From assembly GCA_900557175.1 (NCBI GenBank), contig USSL01000003.1, forward strand, positions 1 through 27,062: 27,062 nt of DNA. The letters run 5' to 3'. The notes under the pieces were generated by a model. It searched no databases, was not told the DNA's origin, and saw only the letters and a list, made by a program, of their open reading frames with translations. Shown here one piece after another: positions 17,019-24,616 of the stretch. Source of the DNA: an uncultured Eubacteriales bacterium. GTDB taxonomy: Bacteria; Bacillota; Clostridia; Lachnospirales; Lachnospiraceae. A program made the translations under genes and the position numbers. Positions within the stretch are counted from its first letter, which is position 1, and every line of letters begins with the position of its first letter.

Positions 17019-18659
17019 ATGATGAAGAAATTATTTGGAAAAGTCGTTTACAGGGGAATCGCAGAAGGCCCGGTCGTTGTTTTGAAAAATAAAGACCATC
17101 AGGTGAAAAGAGTGAAAATCGCGGAGGCTGACTGTGAAATCGCACGGCTGGAAGCGGCATTGTCCCAGAGCAGAGCGCAATTACAGGCATTGTATGATAA
17201 AGCAGTCAAAGAAGTGGGCGAAGCAAGCGCCGCAATTTTTGAGGTGCATCAGATGATGCTGGAGGACGAGGACTATCTGGAAGCTATTTATAATATGATC
17301 CGGACAGAACAGGTCAATGCAGAGTACGCCGCAGCGGTCACAGGAGACAATTTCTCGGCAATGTTTGAAGGAATGAACGACGATTACATGAAAGCGCGGG
17401 CTGCCGATGTCCGGGATATTTCAAACCGTTTAGTGCAAAATTTATCGGGGGATACAGCGCTGGATTTTTCATTTTCAGAACCGTCTATTATTATTGCAGA
17501 CGATCTGACACCCAGTGAAACTGTACAAATGGATAAAGAGAAGATTCTTGCTTTCGTCACAGTGCATGGTTCCTCCAATTCACATACGGCAATCCTTGCA
17601 AGAATGATGAATATTCCTGCCCTGATTGGCGTTGCCGTTAATCTGGAAGAAGTTCATACAGGTGAACGCGCGATTGTGGATGGATTTGGCGGTGCGCTGA
17701 TTTTGGAGCCTTCTGAAGAAACGGTGCAAAAAACGAGAAACAAAATTCAGGCAGAGCAGGAAAAAGCGCTGTTATTGCAAACATTAAAGGGCAAAGAAAA
17801 TGTAACCTTAGACGGAAAAAGAATTAACATTTATGCCAATATAGGCAGCGTTGGCGATGTAGGATATGCTCTGGAAAATGATGCCGGAGGCATTGGATTA
17901 TTCCGCAGTGAATTTTTATATCTTGGAAAGGAGAACTTTCCGACAGAAGATGAACAATTTCAGGCATATAAGCAGGTTGCCCAGATGATGGCGGAAAAGA
18001 AAGTGATTATAAGGACTTTGGATATTGGCGCAGACAAGCAGGCGGCCTATTTTAATCTTGGAAATGAAGAAAATCCGGCGATGGGATACCGGGCAATCCG
18101 CATTTGCCTAAGCCAGCCTGAGATCTTTAAAACACAGCTTCGGGCATTGCTGCGCGCAGCCGTCTTTGGAAATCTTTCCGTCATGTATCCTATGATTACT
18201 GCTGTGGAAGAAGTCATGCAGATTAAAGAAATTGTCGCGGAAGTACAGGCGGAACTGGAACAGGAAAATATTCCATACAGAATACCTGAACAGGGCATTA
18301 TGATTGAGACGCCGGCGGCAGTCATGATCAGTGATGAGCTTGCAGAACTGGTGGATTTTTTCAGCATCGGAACAAATGATCTGACACAGTATACGCTTGC
18401 CGTAGACCGTCAAAATGAAAATCTGGATGCGTTTTACCGTCCGCATCATAAAGCCATTTTGAAGATGATACAGATGACGATCGATAACGCACATAAAGCC
18501 GGAAAATGGGCTGGCATATGCGGTGAGCTGGGTGCAGATACAGAATTGACAGAAACCTTTGTAAGAATGGGCGTCGATGAGCTTTCGGTGGCTCCGGCAA
18601 TGGTATTGAAACTGAGGAAGATTGTACGCGAAATGTATGCTTTTTCAAAAAGCGAATGA
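17019..18659 (+). CDS. ptsP: PTS enzyme I (phosphoenolpyruvate-protein phosphotransferase)
   Basis: A soluble 546-residue enzyme that takes phosphate from phosphoenolpyruvate and gives it to HPr. The N-terminal HPr-binding and phospho-His domain carries the active His189 in GSSNSHTAILARMMNIPALIGV (the family usually has GGRTSHTAI). DDLTPSETVQMDKEKILAF precedes it. The C-terminal PEP-binding barrel has GGIGLFRSEFLYL, IRTLDIGADK, GTNDLTQYTLAVDR and GICGELGAD (Cys501). Start: ATG at 17019 or 17022, after a weak GTGGGAAG site; numbering uses 17019, which puts the active His at 189 as in E. coli. It is the last gene of the PTS cluster, 49 nt after HPr. No strong terminator follows on this strand. 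The ordinary cell-wide EI is expected elsewhere, so this copy is probably dedicated. Confidence 0.93.
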   Translation: MMKKLFGKVVYRGIAEGPVVVLKNKDHQVKRVKIAEADCEIARLEAALSQSRAQLQALYDKAVKEVGEASAAIFEVHQMMLEDEDYLEAIYNMIRTEQVNAEYAAAVTGDNFSAMFEGMNDDYMKARAADVRDISNRLVQNLSGDTALDFSFSEPSIIIADDLTPSETVQMDKEKILAFVTVHGSSNSHTAILARMMNIPALIGVAVNLEEVHTGERAIVDGFGGALILEPSEETVQKTRNKIQAEQEKALLLQTLKGKENVTLDGKRINIYANIGSVGDVGYALENDAGGIGLFRSEFLYLGKENFPTEDEQFQAYKQVAQMMAEKKVIIRTLDIGADKQAAYFNLGNEENPAMGYRAIRICLSQPEIFKTQLRALLRAAVFGNLSVMYPMITAVEEVMQIKEIVAEVQAELEQENIPYRIPEQGIMIETPAAVMISDELAELVDFFSIGTNDLTQYTLAVDRQNENLDAFYRPHHKAILKMIQMTIDNAHKAGKWAGICGELGADTELTETFVRMGVDELSVAPAMVLKLRKIVREMYAFSKSE

Positions 18660-18730
18660 ATTTGTGACAAAATATTGTAAAAAAGCAAGTTTTAAATTAT
18701 AATCAATAATTATAAAATTGTTTCAAAAAA

Positions 18731-18783
18731 GATAAAAAAATAGCGTATTTATAAGGCGTCGAAGATGATCCTTATAAATACGC
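18731..18783 (-). terminator. Terminator of the tRNA-Leu transcript
   Basis: GCGTATTTATAAGG (18743-18756) pairs perfectly over 14 bp with CCTTATAAATACGC (18770-18783) around a 13-nt loop. On the minus strand it is followed by TATTTTTTTATC, a good U-tract. It starts 14 nt after the tRNA 3' end. Confidence 0.8.
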
Positions 18784-18797
18784 GGATAAAAAAATAA

Positions 18798-18880
18798 TGC
18801 AGAAGATGGGAGTTGAACCCACACGCCCTTGCGAGCACTAGAACCTGAATCTAGCGCGTCTGCCATTCCGCCACTTCTGC
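18798..18880 (-). tRNA. tRNA-Leu, anticodon CAG
   Basis: On the minus strand the RNA begins GCAGAAGTGGCGGAATGGC and ends CTTCTGCA. The acceptor stem is GCAGAAG/CTTCTGC with discriminator A. The anticodon arm is CTAGA-TTCAGGT-TCTAG, giving CAG (18845-18847), which reads CUG. A long variable arm (GCTCGCAAGGGC region) is typical of leucine tRNA, followed by the T arm GTGGG-TTCAACT-CCCAT. The 3' CCA is not encoded. Length is 83 nt. Confidence 0.95.
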
Positions 18881-18888
18881 ATGAGATT

Positions 18889-18917
18889 ATCTTATCAGAT
18901 TTGGCAGCATTATGCAA
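18889..18917 (-). promoter_or_regulatory. Candidate promoter of tRNA-Leu
   Basis: On the minus strand TTGCAT (18912-18917), a 17-bp spacer and TAAGAT (18889-18894) preceded by TGA. The start point would be only 1-2 nt before the mature tRNA, which is unusually short, so the call is tentative. Confidence 0.45.
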
Positions 18918-18981
18918 GCTTTTTTTGTAATTTTTTGAACAATAAATAAAATTTTGCGATACAAGGAGTACAAAGGAATAG

Positions 18982-19827
18982 ATGAGCGGGAAATTATATT
19001 TGTGTGCGACACCGATTGGAAATTTAGAAGATATGACCTTCAGGATTATCGATACGTTGAAAAATGTGGATTTGATTGCGGCGGAGGATACGCGTCACAC
19101 AATCAAGCTGTTAAATCATTTTGAAATTAAGACCCCGATGACAAGCTACCATGAGTTTAATAAGATTGACAAGGGGCATTATCTTGTGGGCGAGCTTTTA
19201 AAGGGTGTGAATATTGCACTTGTCAGCGATGCGGGGACACCTGGCATTTCCGATCCGGGCGAGGAGCTTGTCAAGTTCTGCTATGAAGCAGGCATTGAAG
19301 TGTCATCAGTGCCGGGACCGGCAGCCTGTATTACGGCGCTGACGATGTCGGGACTTTCCACACGCCGGTTTTGTTTTGAAGGCTTTTTGCCGACAGATAA
19401 AAAGGAACAGGAAATTGTTCTTAAACGGCTGGAAACAGAGACGCGGACAACGATATTTTACGAGGCGCCCCATCGTCTTGTAAAAACGCTTGAACTTTTG
19501 GAAAAATATGCGGCCGGACGTCGGATAACTGTGTGCAAGGAGCTGACAAAGCGCTATGAGTCGGCGCGGCAGATGACGGTCGATGAGGCCGCCGCTTATT
19601 ATAAAGAAAATGAGCCGAAGGGTGAGTACGTCCTTGTTTTGGAAGGTGTTTCGCAGCATGAGCTTGACGCGGCTTTGCGCCGGTCATGGGAAGCCATGTC
19701 CATTGAGGAACACATGGCGCTCTATGAAAATCAGGGTATGGGACATAAGGAAGCGATGAAGGCTGTGGCGGCAGACAGAGGCATTTCAAAGCGGGATGTG
19801 TACCAGTATCTTGTTGAGCATAAATAA
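18982..19827 (+). CDS. rsmI: 16S rRNA (cytidine(1402)-2'-O)-methyltransferase RsmI
   Basis: A 281-residue SAM-dependent enzyme that methylates the 2'-O of C1402 in 16S rRNA at the ribosomal P site. Its tetrapyrrole-methylase fold is recognised from LYLCATPIGNLEDMTFRI, LIAAEDTRHTIKLLNHF, VSDAGTPGISDPGEELV, SVPGPAACITALTMSG and FYEAPHRLVKTL, all strongly conserved in RsmI. The C-terminal helical region ends GISKRDVYQYLVEHK. AAAGGA lies just upstream of the ATG. A weak promoter (TTGAAC at 18935, GATACA at 18958 with TGC before it) may drive it. It is divergent from tRNA-Leu and followed 95 nt later by spmA, with a hairpin in between. Confidence 0.95.
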   Translation: MSGKLYLCATPIGNLEDMTFRIIDTLKNVDLIAAEDTRHTIKLLNHFEIKTPMTSYHEFNKIDKGHYLVGELLKGVNIALVSDAGTPGISDPGEELVKFCYEAGIEVSSVPGPAACITALTMSGLSTRRFCFEGFLPTDKKEQEIVLKRLETETRTTIFYEAPHRLVKTLELLEKYAAGRRITVCKELTKRYESARQMTVDEAAAYYKENEPKGEYVLVLEGVSQHELDAALRRSWEAMSIEEHMALYENQGMGHKEAMKAVAADRGISKRDVYQYLVEHK

Positions 19828-19833
19828 TCAGCC

Positions 19834-19880
19834 TGTGCCGTATGGATGTCAAAATACATGAGATTCATGTATAAGGCACA
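19834..19880 (+). other. RNA hairpin between rsmI and spmA
   Basis: ATACATGA (19854-19861) and TCATGTAT (19865-19872) form an 8-bp stem with a 3-nt loop. An outer TGTGCC (19834-19839) / GGCACA (19875-19880) pair could close a larger structure. There is no clear T-tract, so it is not a standard terminator; function unknown. Confidence 0.4.
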
Positions 19881-19922
19881 TACAGAGGGCATATATCTGT
19901 AAAAAAAGACAGGCGGCAGTTT

Positions 19923-20567
19923 ATGTTAAATTATCTTTGGGCGGCAATGATTTTTATAGGCGTTATTACAGGTGCCTGCACGGGGCATATGCAGGAAGTT
20001 TCATCGGGATTCGTGGATGCGTCCGCGGAGGCGGTGGAGCTTTGCATTGCTTCGGCAGGCATTGTTGCGTTGTGGACAGGAGTGCTTAAGATTGCAGAAA
20101 AAGCAGGACTTTTGGACACAATGAACCGGATGCTGGCGCCGGTGATTCATTGTCTTTTTCCGGCAATACCGAAAAATCATCCGGCAGCCTCCTACATATC
20201 TGTCAATTTTACGGCAAATATTTTAGGACTCGGATGGGCGGCGACACCGGCAGGGCTTAATGCCATGTCAGAGCTTTCAAAGCTTGAGGATGAGCGCCGC
20301 CTTAAAAATCCTGAGTCCGCTTTTAAAAAAGGCATTGCAAACAGTGAAATGTGTACCTTTCTTGTTATGAATATTTCTTCCCTCCAGCTCATTCCGGTTA
20401 CAATCATTGCCTACAGAAGCCGTTACGGCAGTGCTTCGCCGACGGCTGTTGCCGGGCCGGCCATCATAGCGACAATGTTCTCAACGCTTGCCGGTCTTAT
20501 TTTCTGTCTGCTTGCTTCGCGGCGCGACCGGAAAAAAGTATCATGCCGGGATTTTCCTGCAAAGTAA
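19923..20567 (+). CDS. spmA: Spore maturation protein SpmA
   Basis: A 214-residue membrane protein with a nucleoside-recognition (Gate) domain. In Bacillus and Clostridium, SpmA and SpmB act together during spore core dehydration and affect spore heat resistance. Sequence support: MLNYLWAAMIFIGVITGACTG, AGIVALWTGVLKIAEKAGL, then ISVNFTANILGLGWAATPAG and LNAMSELSKLE, which is the SpmA signature, and SEMCTFLVMNISSLQLIP. Four to five hydrophobic segments are visible. The start has an AGGCGG site about 7 nt upstream. spmB follows after 45 nt. The gene implies a spore-forming host, although spmAB can persist in non-sporulating relatives. Confidence 0.92.
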   Translation: MLNYLWAAMIFIGVITGACTGHMQEVSSGFVDASAEAVELCIASAGIVALWTGVLKIAEKAGLLDTMNRMLAPVIHCLFPAIPKNHPAASYISVNFTANILGLGWAATPAGLNAMSELSKLEDERRLKNPESAFKKGIANSEMCTFLVMNISSLQLIPVTIIAYRSRYGSASPTAVAGPAIIATMFSTLAGLIFCLLASRRDRKKVSCRDFPAK

Positions 20568-20612
20568 TTTGTCCGGGAAAAATAGGGCGTAAAAGAAAGG
20601 AGCGAAAGTCAG

Positions 20613-21134
20613 ATGCTGTCTTTTATTTCGGCGGCAATATTGCCGGCAATGATTTTAGTAATGATTTTGTATGGCGTCATTAAAAAGATACATGTCTATG
20701 ACACTTTTATTGAAGGGGCAAAGGATGGGCTTAAAATAGTTGTTGACATTATGCCGACGCTTATTGGACTTGTTGTCGCCGTAGGTGTTTTGAGGGCATC
20801 CTCATTTTTTGAATTACTTGGGCGGCTGTTTAAGCCGCTTTTAGACAAGTTAAATATCGCGGTGGAAGTTTTTACACTTTCTATAATAAAAATGTTTTCC
20901 TCATCAGCGTCTACAGGGCTTTTAGTTGACATATTTAAAAATTATGGGCCGGATTCTTTTTCAGGTACTTTTTCGTCCCTGATGCTTTCAAGTACCGAGA
21001 CAATTTTCTATACAATGTCCGTCTATTTTCTCACGGCAAAGGTGACAAAAACAAGATGGACACTTGCAGGCGCGCTCGTCGCCACAGCGGCAGGCATCGC
21101 GGCAAGCTTCGTGCTTACGGGGTGGATTGTGTGA
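20613..21134 (+). CDS. spmB: Spore maturation protein SpmB
   Basis: A 173-residue partner of SpmA with the same Gate-type membrane fold and about four to five hydrophobic segments. Conserved stretches are YDTFIEGAKDGLKIVVDIMP, ASSFFELLGRLFKPLLDKL, MFSSSASTGLLVDIFKNYG, and SSTETIFYTMSVYFLTAKV, the last two typical of SpmB. AAAGGAG lies about 11 nt upstream of the ATG. It is the last gene of the rsmI-spmAB group and ends before a hairpin shared with the convergent GntR gene. Confidence 0.92.
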   Translation: MLSFISAAILPAMILVMILYGVIKKIHVYDTFIEGAKDGLKIVVDIMPTLIGLVVAVGVLRASSFFELLGRLFKPLLDKLNIAVEVFTLSIIKMFSSSASTGLLVDIFKNYGPDSFSGTFSSLMLSSTETIFYTMSVYFLTAKVTKTRWTLAGALVATAAGIAASFVLTGWIV

Positions 21135-21160
21135 GGAATGAAAATGAGCGGGATATAAAA

Positions 21161-21194
21161 CAGCGGCAGACATATAGCGGAATGTCTGCCGCTG
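21161..21194. terminator. Hairpin between convergent spmB and gntR genes
   Basis: CAGCGGCAGACAT (21161-21173) pairs perfectly with ATGTCTGCCGCTG (21182-21194) over 13 bp with an 8-nt loop. TTTTATATC follows on the minus strand; on the plus strand only a short T run (CTGCATTTT) follows. It is likely a terminator in both directions. Confidence 0.75.
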
Positions 21195-21201
21195 CTGCAT
21201 T

Positions 21202-21915
21202 TTAAAGATAAAATGCCATGCGTTCTGTTGTATAGAGCTGCTTTGATATAAAAATTGGACGTCCGTTTTGATCAAGTTGTTTATCCTTAAATAGCAGCAG
21301 CGGTGTATTTGTCTTAATTTCAAGCATATCAGCCTCAGCTCTTGTGGCTGTACATATTTCTAATGTTCTATGGCTTTGGGTAACGTAAATATTGTGCTTT
21401 GCAAGTATTTTAAAGAGTGAGCCGTTTAAATCCTCGTTAAATAAAAAATTCAAGTCTGTAATATAATGATTCGTCTCAATTACAGTCGGATAACTTTCAA
21501 TAAAGCGCAGCCGCTTGGAGACAATAATCTTATCGTTCTCGGAAAGATTGAGAAATTGACATTCTGTCGGGGACGGATAAGTATAATCAATGGTTAAAAG
21601 CTTTGTTGACGGCGTACGTCCGGCAAGAAGGCACGACTGAGTAAAGCCGGGATGATCAGTGGCAGGCATGACAGCTTTAGGCTGTGCAATAAAAGTACCC
21701 TTACCTTGAGAGCGGACTAAAAGCCCTTCGTCAATAAGTTCGGCAATGGCTGCACGTACAGTAATGCGGCTGACGCCGAACACGTCTTTAAGCGTCAGCT
21801 CAGAAGGCAGACGGTCGCCGTAGCTGTATTTTCCATTTTTGATATCTTGTGCAATAATATTTGCAATCTGTTTATAAAGCGGCACAGCGCTGTTCGGATT
21901 AATTACAGATGCCAT
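21202..21915 (-). CDS. frlR: GntR/HutC family regulator with UTRA domain, FrlR-like
   Basis: A 237-residue regulator with an N-terminal winged helix (about residues 8-75: PLYKQIANIIAQDIKNGKYS, LPSELTLKDVFGVSRITVRA, GLLVRSQGKGTFIA) and a C-terminal UTRA effector domain (about 95-235, including ETNHYITDLNFLF and ADMLEIKTNTPLLLF). UTRA proteins bind phosphorylated sugars or amino-sugar-like ligands. It is divergent from a frlB-O-N-M-D-like operon, as FrlR is in B. subtilis, so control by a phosphorylated fructosamine is a reasonable guess. AAGGAGGGAG precedes the ATG, and a good promoter lies at 21980-22008. Confidence 0.85.
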   Translation of the reverse strand: MASVINPNSAVPLYKQIANIIAQDIKNGKYSYGDRLPSELTLKDVFGVSRITVRAAIAELIDEGLLVRSQGKGTFIAQPKAVMPATDHPGFTQSCLLAGRTPSTKLLTIDYTYPSPTECQFLNLSENDKIIVSKRLRFIESYPTVIETNHYITDLNFLFNEDLNGSLFKILAKHNIYVTQSHRTLEICTATRAEADMLEIKTNTPLLLFKDKQLDQNGRPIFISKQLYTTERMAFYL

Positions 21916-21979
21916 AAATCTCCCTCCTTCATATATGATTTGAAAACAGCCGATAATTTAACATAAATACATATATATC

Positions 21980-22008
21980 ATTATATAATGTCTGATAAAA
22001 TTTGTCTA
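21980..22008 (-). promoter_or_regulatory. Promoter of the gntR-family gene
   Basis: On the minus strand TAGACA (22003-22008), 17-bp spacer, TATAAT (21980-21985). It fits sigma A well. The -35 region overlaps TTTGTCTATGAAT, a possible regulator half-site. Confidence 0.65.
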
Positions 22009-22038
22009 TGAATAAAAGTATAAAAAGAAAAATAGATA

Positions 22039-22113
22039 TTGATTGTTAAATATAGCTAAAAATAGAATGTAAAATTTGTAGGAATTGTCAATTTACTATA
22101 GAGGAAATATGAA
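22039..22113 (+). promoter_or_regulatory. Candidate promoters of the frl-like operon
   Basis: Two sigma-A-like possibilities: TTGATT (22039-22044) with 18 bp to TAGAAT (22063-22068), and TTGTCA (22085-22090) with 17 bp to TATGAA (22108-22113). They cannot be ranked by eye. The divergent gap to the regulator is 264 nt and AT-rich; no riboswitch is recognised. Confidence 0.45.
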
Positions 22114-22121
22114 ATATAATA

Positions 22122-22140
22122 ACAACATAAGACAACATAA
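22122..22140 (+). repeat. Short tandem repeat in the frlB leader
   Basis: ACAACATAA occurs at 22122-22130 and 22132-22140 (10-nt period). It lies downstream of the candidate promoters, so an operator in the early transcribed region is possible. A TGCGG-AATATG-CCGCA inverted repeat (22147-22162) follows, just before the AGAGGAGG site. Confidence 0.5.
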
Positions 22141-22179
22141 TACAAGTGCGGAATATGCCGCAAAAGAGGAGGTAAAATT

Positions 22180-23184
22180 ATGGTTGCATTTAACGAGCAG
22201 GAAATTATTAAAAACGCAGACGCACTCTATGCATTACGTCCGGAATTTGAAGCAATTGCAGATCAGGTTTGCGAAAAAGGCTTTGATAATCTGTTGTTTA
22301 CATCGGCAGGCGGTTCACTGGCAGGTCTTGAACCGTACTGTTATATGATGAAAACAATGTCAAAGCTTCCGGTGTTTACAGAAATTCCGGCAGAGCTTAT
22401 GTGTACAGGCAATCCGATGGTGACAGAGAGGACGCTTGCGATTCTCACATCAAAATCCGGAGATACGAAAGAAACTGTTGCCGTGGCTAAATGGCTTGCC
22501 GAAAGAAATGTGACAACAATTGCCATTTGCGGTGCGGCAAATTCACCGCTTGCAGCAGTGGCTGATTATTCGGTGACTTACGGGGAGGCACAGCCGAATG
22601 ACCTATGCTCAATGTTTATTGTCGGAAAGATTATGTATAACAGAGGCGAGTTTGACGGCTATCCGAAATTTGCAGATGAGCTTAAAAATTTAGGCAATGT
22701 TTTAGTTGCTGTCGGAAAAGCAGCTGATGATTATGGAAAACAGTACGCGGCAATGTTCGAGGAAAAAGACAAGGAGTATCAGATTTGGGCAGGTTCGGGT
22801 ATGACATGGGGACCGACTTATTCAATGGCAATGTGCATTCTTGAGGAATGTCAGTGGCTCCGCACAAAATCAATTAACTCGGCAGAGTTTTTCCACGGAA
22901 CAATTGAGCTTGTTGAGAAAAATGTACTTGTGGCTGTCGGTATGGGCGAGGGACCGACACGTCCTTTGGATGAGCGTGTCATTAATTTTGCAAAGAAGCA
23001 TACAAATCAGCTGTTTGTATTTGATACAAAGAATTATGAGTATCCGGGGATTAGTGATGAATTCCGTTGGATGTTATCACCGGTGATGTTATGGCACATT
23101 TATACAAGAGCATACAATAATCTTGCAGAAGTGAGAAAACATACACTGGATATCAGACGTTACTACAGACGTCTTGAATATTAA
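22180..23184 (+). CDS. frlB: SIS-domain sugar isomerase/deglycase, FrlB-like
   Basis: A 334-residue cytoplasmic protein with two SIS domains. The first (about 30-155) has LLFTSAGGSLAGLEP and LTSKSGDTKETVAVAKW; the second (about 190-330) has IWAGSGMTWGPTYSMAM and SINSAEFFHGTIELVEKN. The stretch SAEFFHGTIELVE with the end DIRRYYRRLEY parallels E. coli FrlB as I remember it (ESGEFRHGPLEIVE, DERRYYGGLVEY). FrlB splits fructoselysine-6-phosphate into glucose-6-phosphate and lysine. Context supports this: a GntR regulator upstream and solute-binding protein, two permeases and a kinase downstream, in the B. subtilis frl order. AGAGGAGG lies 8 nt before the ATG. Alternatives are other SIS isomerases of amino-sugar pathways; the amine portion of the substrate is unknown. 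Confidence 0.82.
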   Translation: MVAFNEQEIIKNADALYALRPEFEAIADQVCEKGFDNLLFTSAGGSLAGLEPYCYMMKTMSKLPVFTEIPAELMCTGNPMVTERTLAILTSKSGDTKETVAVAKWLAERNVTTIAICGAANSPLAAVADYSVTYGEAQPNDLCSMFIVGKIMYNRGEFDGYPKFADELKNLGNVLVAVGKAADDYGKQYAAMFEEKDKEYQIWAGSGMTWGPTYSMAMCILEECQWLRTKSINSAEFFHGTIELVEKNVLVAVGMGEGPTRPLDERVINFAKKHTNQLFVFDTKNYEYPGISDEFRWMLSPVMLWHIYTRAYNNLAEVRKHTLDIRRYYRRLEY

Positions 23185-23222
23185 AAAGTCATCGGGGGCA
23201 AAAAAGTGAGGAGGATTTTATA

Positions 23223-24533
23223 ATGAAAAAACATTTGATTAAAAAGGCAGCAGCTTTGGCATTGGGCGGCGTTTTATGTGCAGGTATGCTGACAGCGTGC
23301 GGCGGCGGTGGTAAAGACGGCGGCAGCGGCTCAGCTTCCGACGGACAGGTTATAGTGAAATTTGTTCATAAGTTCCCTGAAGAACAGAGAATGAAATTTT
23401 TTGAAGGTGTTGTGGCAGATTTCGAAAAAGAGAATCCGAATATTAAAATTGAAATGACAGCTTATGGCGATGAAGAAATTAAGGATAAGACAAGGGTTCT
23501 TTTAGGCAGTGATGATGCACCGGATATTTTCTTTACATGGAGCGGCGAACGTATCATGCAGTATGTCCGCTCAGGCAATGCGATGGATATTTCAAAGTAT
23601 CTTGAGGAGGATGCAGAGTGGAAGGACAGTTTTAATCCGGTCATGCTTGAAAGCTGCAACAAGGATGGCGCTTATTATGCAGTTCCGTGGGATTATTCTT
23701 CAAAGGAAATTATTTACAATAAAAAAGTTTTTGAGAAAGCCGGTGTGACAGAGCTGCCGGAAACATGGACGGAATTTTTAGATGTATGTCAGAAAATTAA
23801 GGATTCGGGTGTGACGCCTTTGGCGGTGGGAAACCAGTATTCATGGGTTGTATGTCATTTCCTGACAACATTAAACGGCAAGCTTGTACCTCAGGAAGTA
23901 CTTGCTAAAAACTACAGTCTTGAGGATCCGAATTATAGTGATGAAGGATATGCTAAAGCGCTTGATATGATGCGTGAATTATATGATAAGGGGTATACAA
24001 ATTCGGATATCAACTCCTGTACATGGGAAATGTCACAGGCGATGGTTAAAGAAGGCACAGCCGCAATGGTTTATGAGGAAGTTCAGAATATGACAGGCTA
24101 TGAGGAGGCACTTGGTGAAGACTGGGGTTATTTTGATTTTCCGGAGGTTGAAGGCGCAAAGGGCCAAGAAGGCTTTATTACAGGCGGACCGGATGTCTTT
24201 ATGGTCAATTCAGATTCCGAGCATCCGGACGAGGCAATTAAATTCTTAAAATATTTGACAAGCGATGAAGTCCAGTCAAAGATGGTCTACGATTTAGGCT
24301 TCCTTACAACGACCGATGTGACACTCGATGAGTCAAAGTGTCTGCCGGAAACACTGGAAGTTATTGAAAAAAATCTTAATGCGCCGGGAATTTCAGAGTG
24401 GCTTGATTGTGTGATTAATCAGACTGTTGCCGATACATATCTGTCCGGCTGTCAGACAATTTTTGATAATAAGACGGGGGCCGATATCATGGCTGAGGTT
24501 TCAGCAACAGCAGCGGAGGCGGCGAGCGAATAA
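23223..24533 (+). CDS. frlO: ABC transporter sugar-type solute-binding lipoprotein, FrlO-like
   Basis: A 436-residue extracellular solute-binding protein family 1 member. The N-terminus is a lipoprotein signal: basic start, hydrophobic core, lipobox L-T-A-C with lipidated Cys26, then a Gly/Ser-rich linker. Core motifs include FEKENPNIKIEMTAYGDEEI, LLGSDDAPDIFFTWSGE, YAVPWDYSSKEIIYNKKVFE, TPLAVGNQYSWVVCHFLT and EHPDEAIKFLKYLTSDE. It would catch the imported sugar derivative at the outer face of the membrane. It follows frlB by 38 nt with a GAGGATTT site. A hairpin after it separates it from the permeases, which may keep its transcript level higher. Confidence 0.88.
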   Translation: MKKHLIKKAAALALGGVLCAGMLTACGGGGKDGGSGSASDGQVIVKFVHKFPEEQRMKFFEGVVADFEKENPNIKIEMTAYGDEEIKDKTRVLLGSDDAPDIFFTWSGERIMQYVRSGNAMDISKYLEEDAEWKDSFNPVMLESCNKDGAYYAVPWDYSSKEIIYNKKVFEKAGVTELPETWTEFLDVCQKIKDSGVTPLAVGNQYSWVVCHFLTTLNGKLVPQEVLAKNYSLEDPNYSDEGYAKALDMMRELYDKGYTNSDINSCTWEMSQAMVKEGTAAMVYEEVQNMTGYEEALGEDWGYFDFPEVEGAKGQEGFITGGPDVFMVNSDSEHPDEAIKFLKYLTSDEVQSKMVYDLGFLTTTDVTLDESKCLPETLEVIEKNLNAPGISEWLDCVINQTVADTYLSGCQTIFDNKTGADIMAEVSATAAEAASE

Positions 24534-24545
24534 TCGTAATATTTT

Positions 24546-24594
24546 AAGGGCACGCGGAAACGGCCGTGTGCCCTTCTTTAAAAGGGTGTCCCTT
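24546..24594 (+). promoter_or_regulatory. Intra-operon hairpin(s) between binding protein and permease genes
   Basis: AAGGGCACGCGG (24546-24557) pairs with CCGTGTGCCCTT (24564-24575) around a 6-nt loop with one G-U pair. A smaller AAGGG-TGT-CCCTT follows at 24582-24594, and CCCTT of the first can also pair with AAAGGG of the second region (mutually exclusive). No long U-tract is present, so partial termination or 3'-end protection of the upstream message is more likely than full termination. Confidence 0.6.
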
Positions 24595-24616
24595 ACGGTG
24601 AAAGGGGGTTTTTAGC

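Noticed and set aside
18697..18715. AT-only inverted repeat after the enzyme I gene (TTATAAT / ATTATAA)
   Set aside because: It has no GC pairs and no U-tract; too weak to call a terminator.
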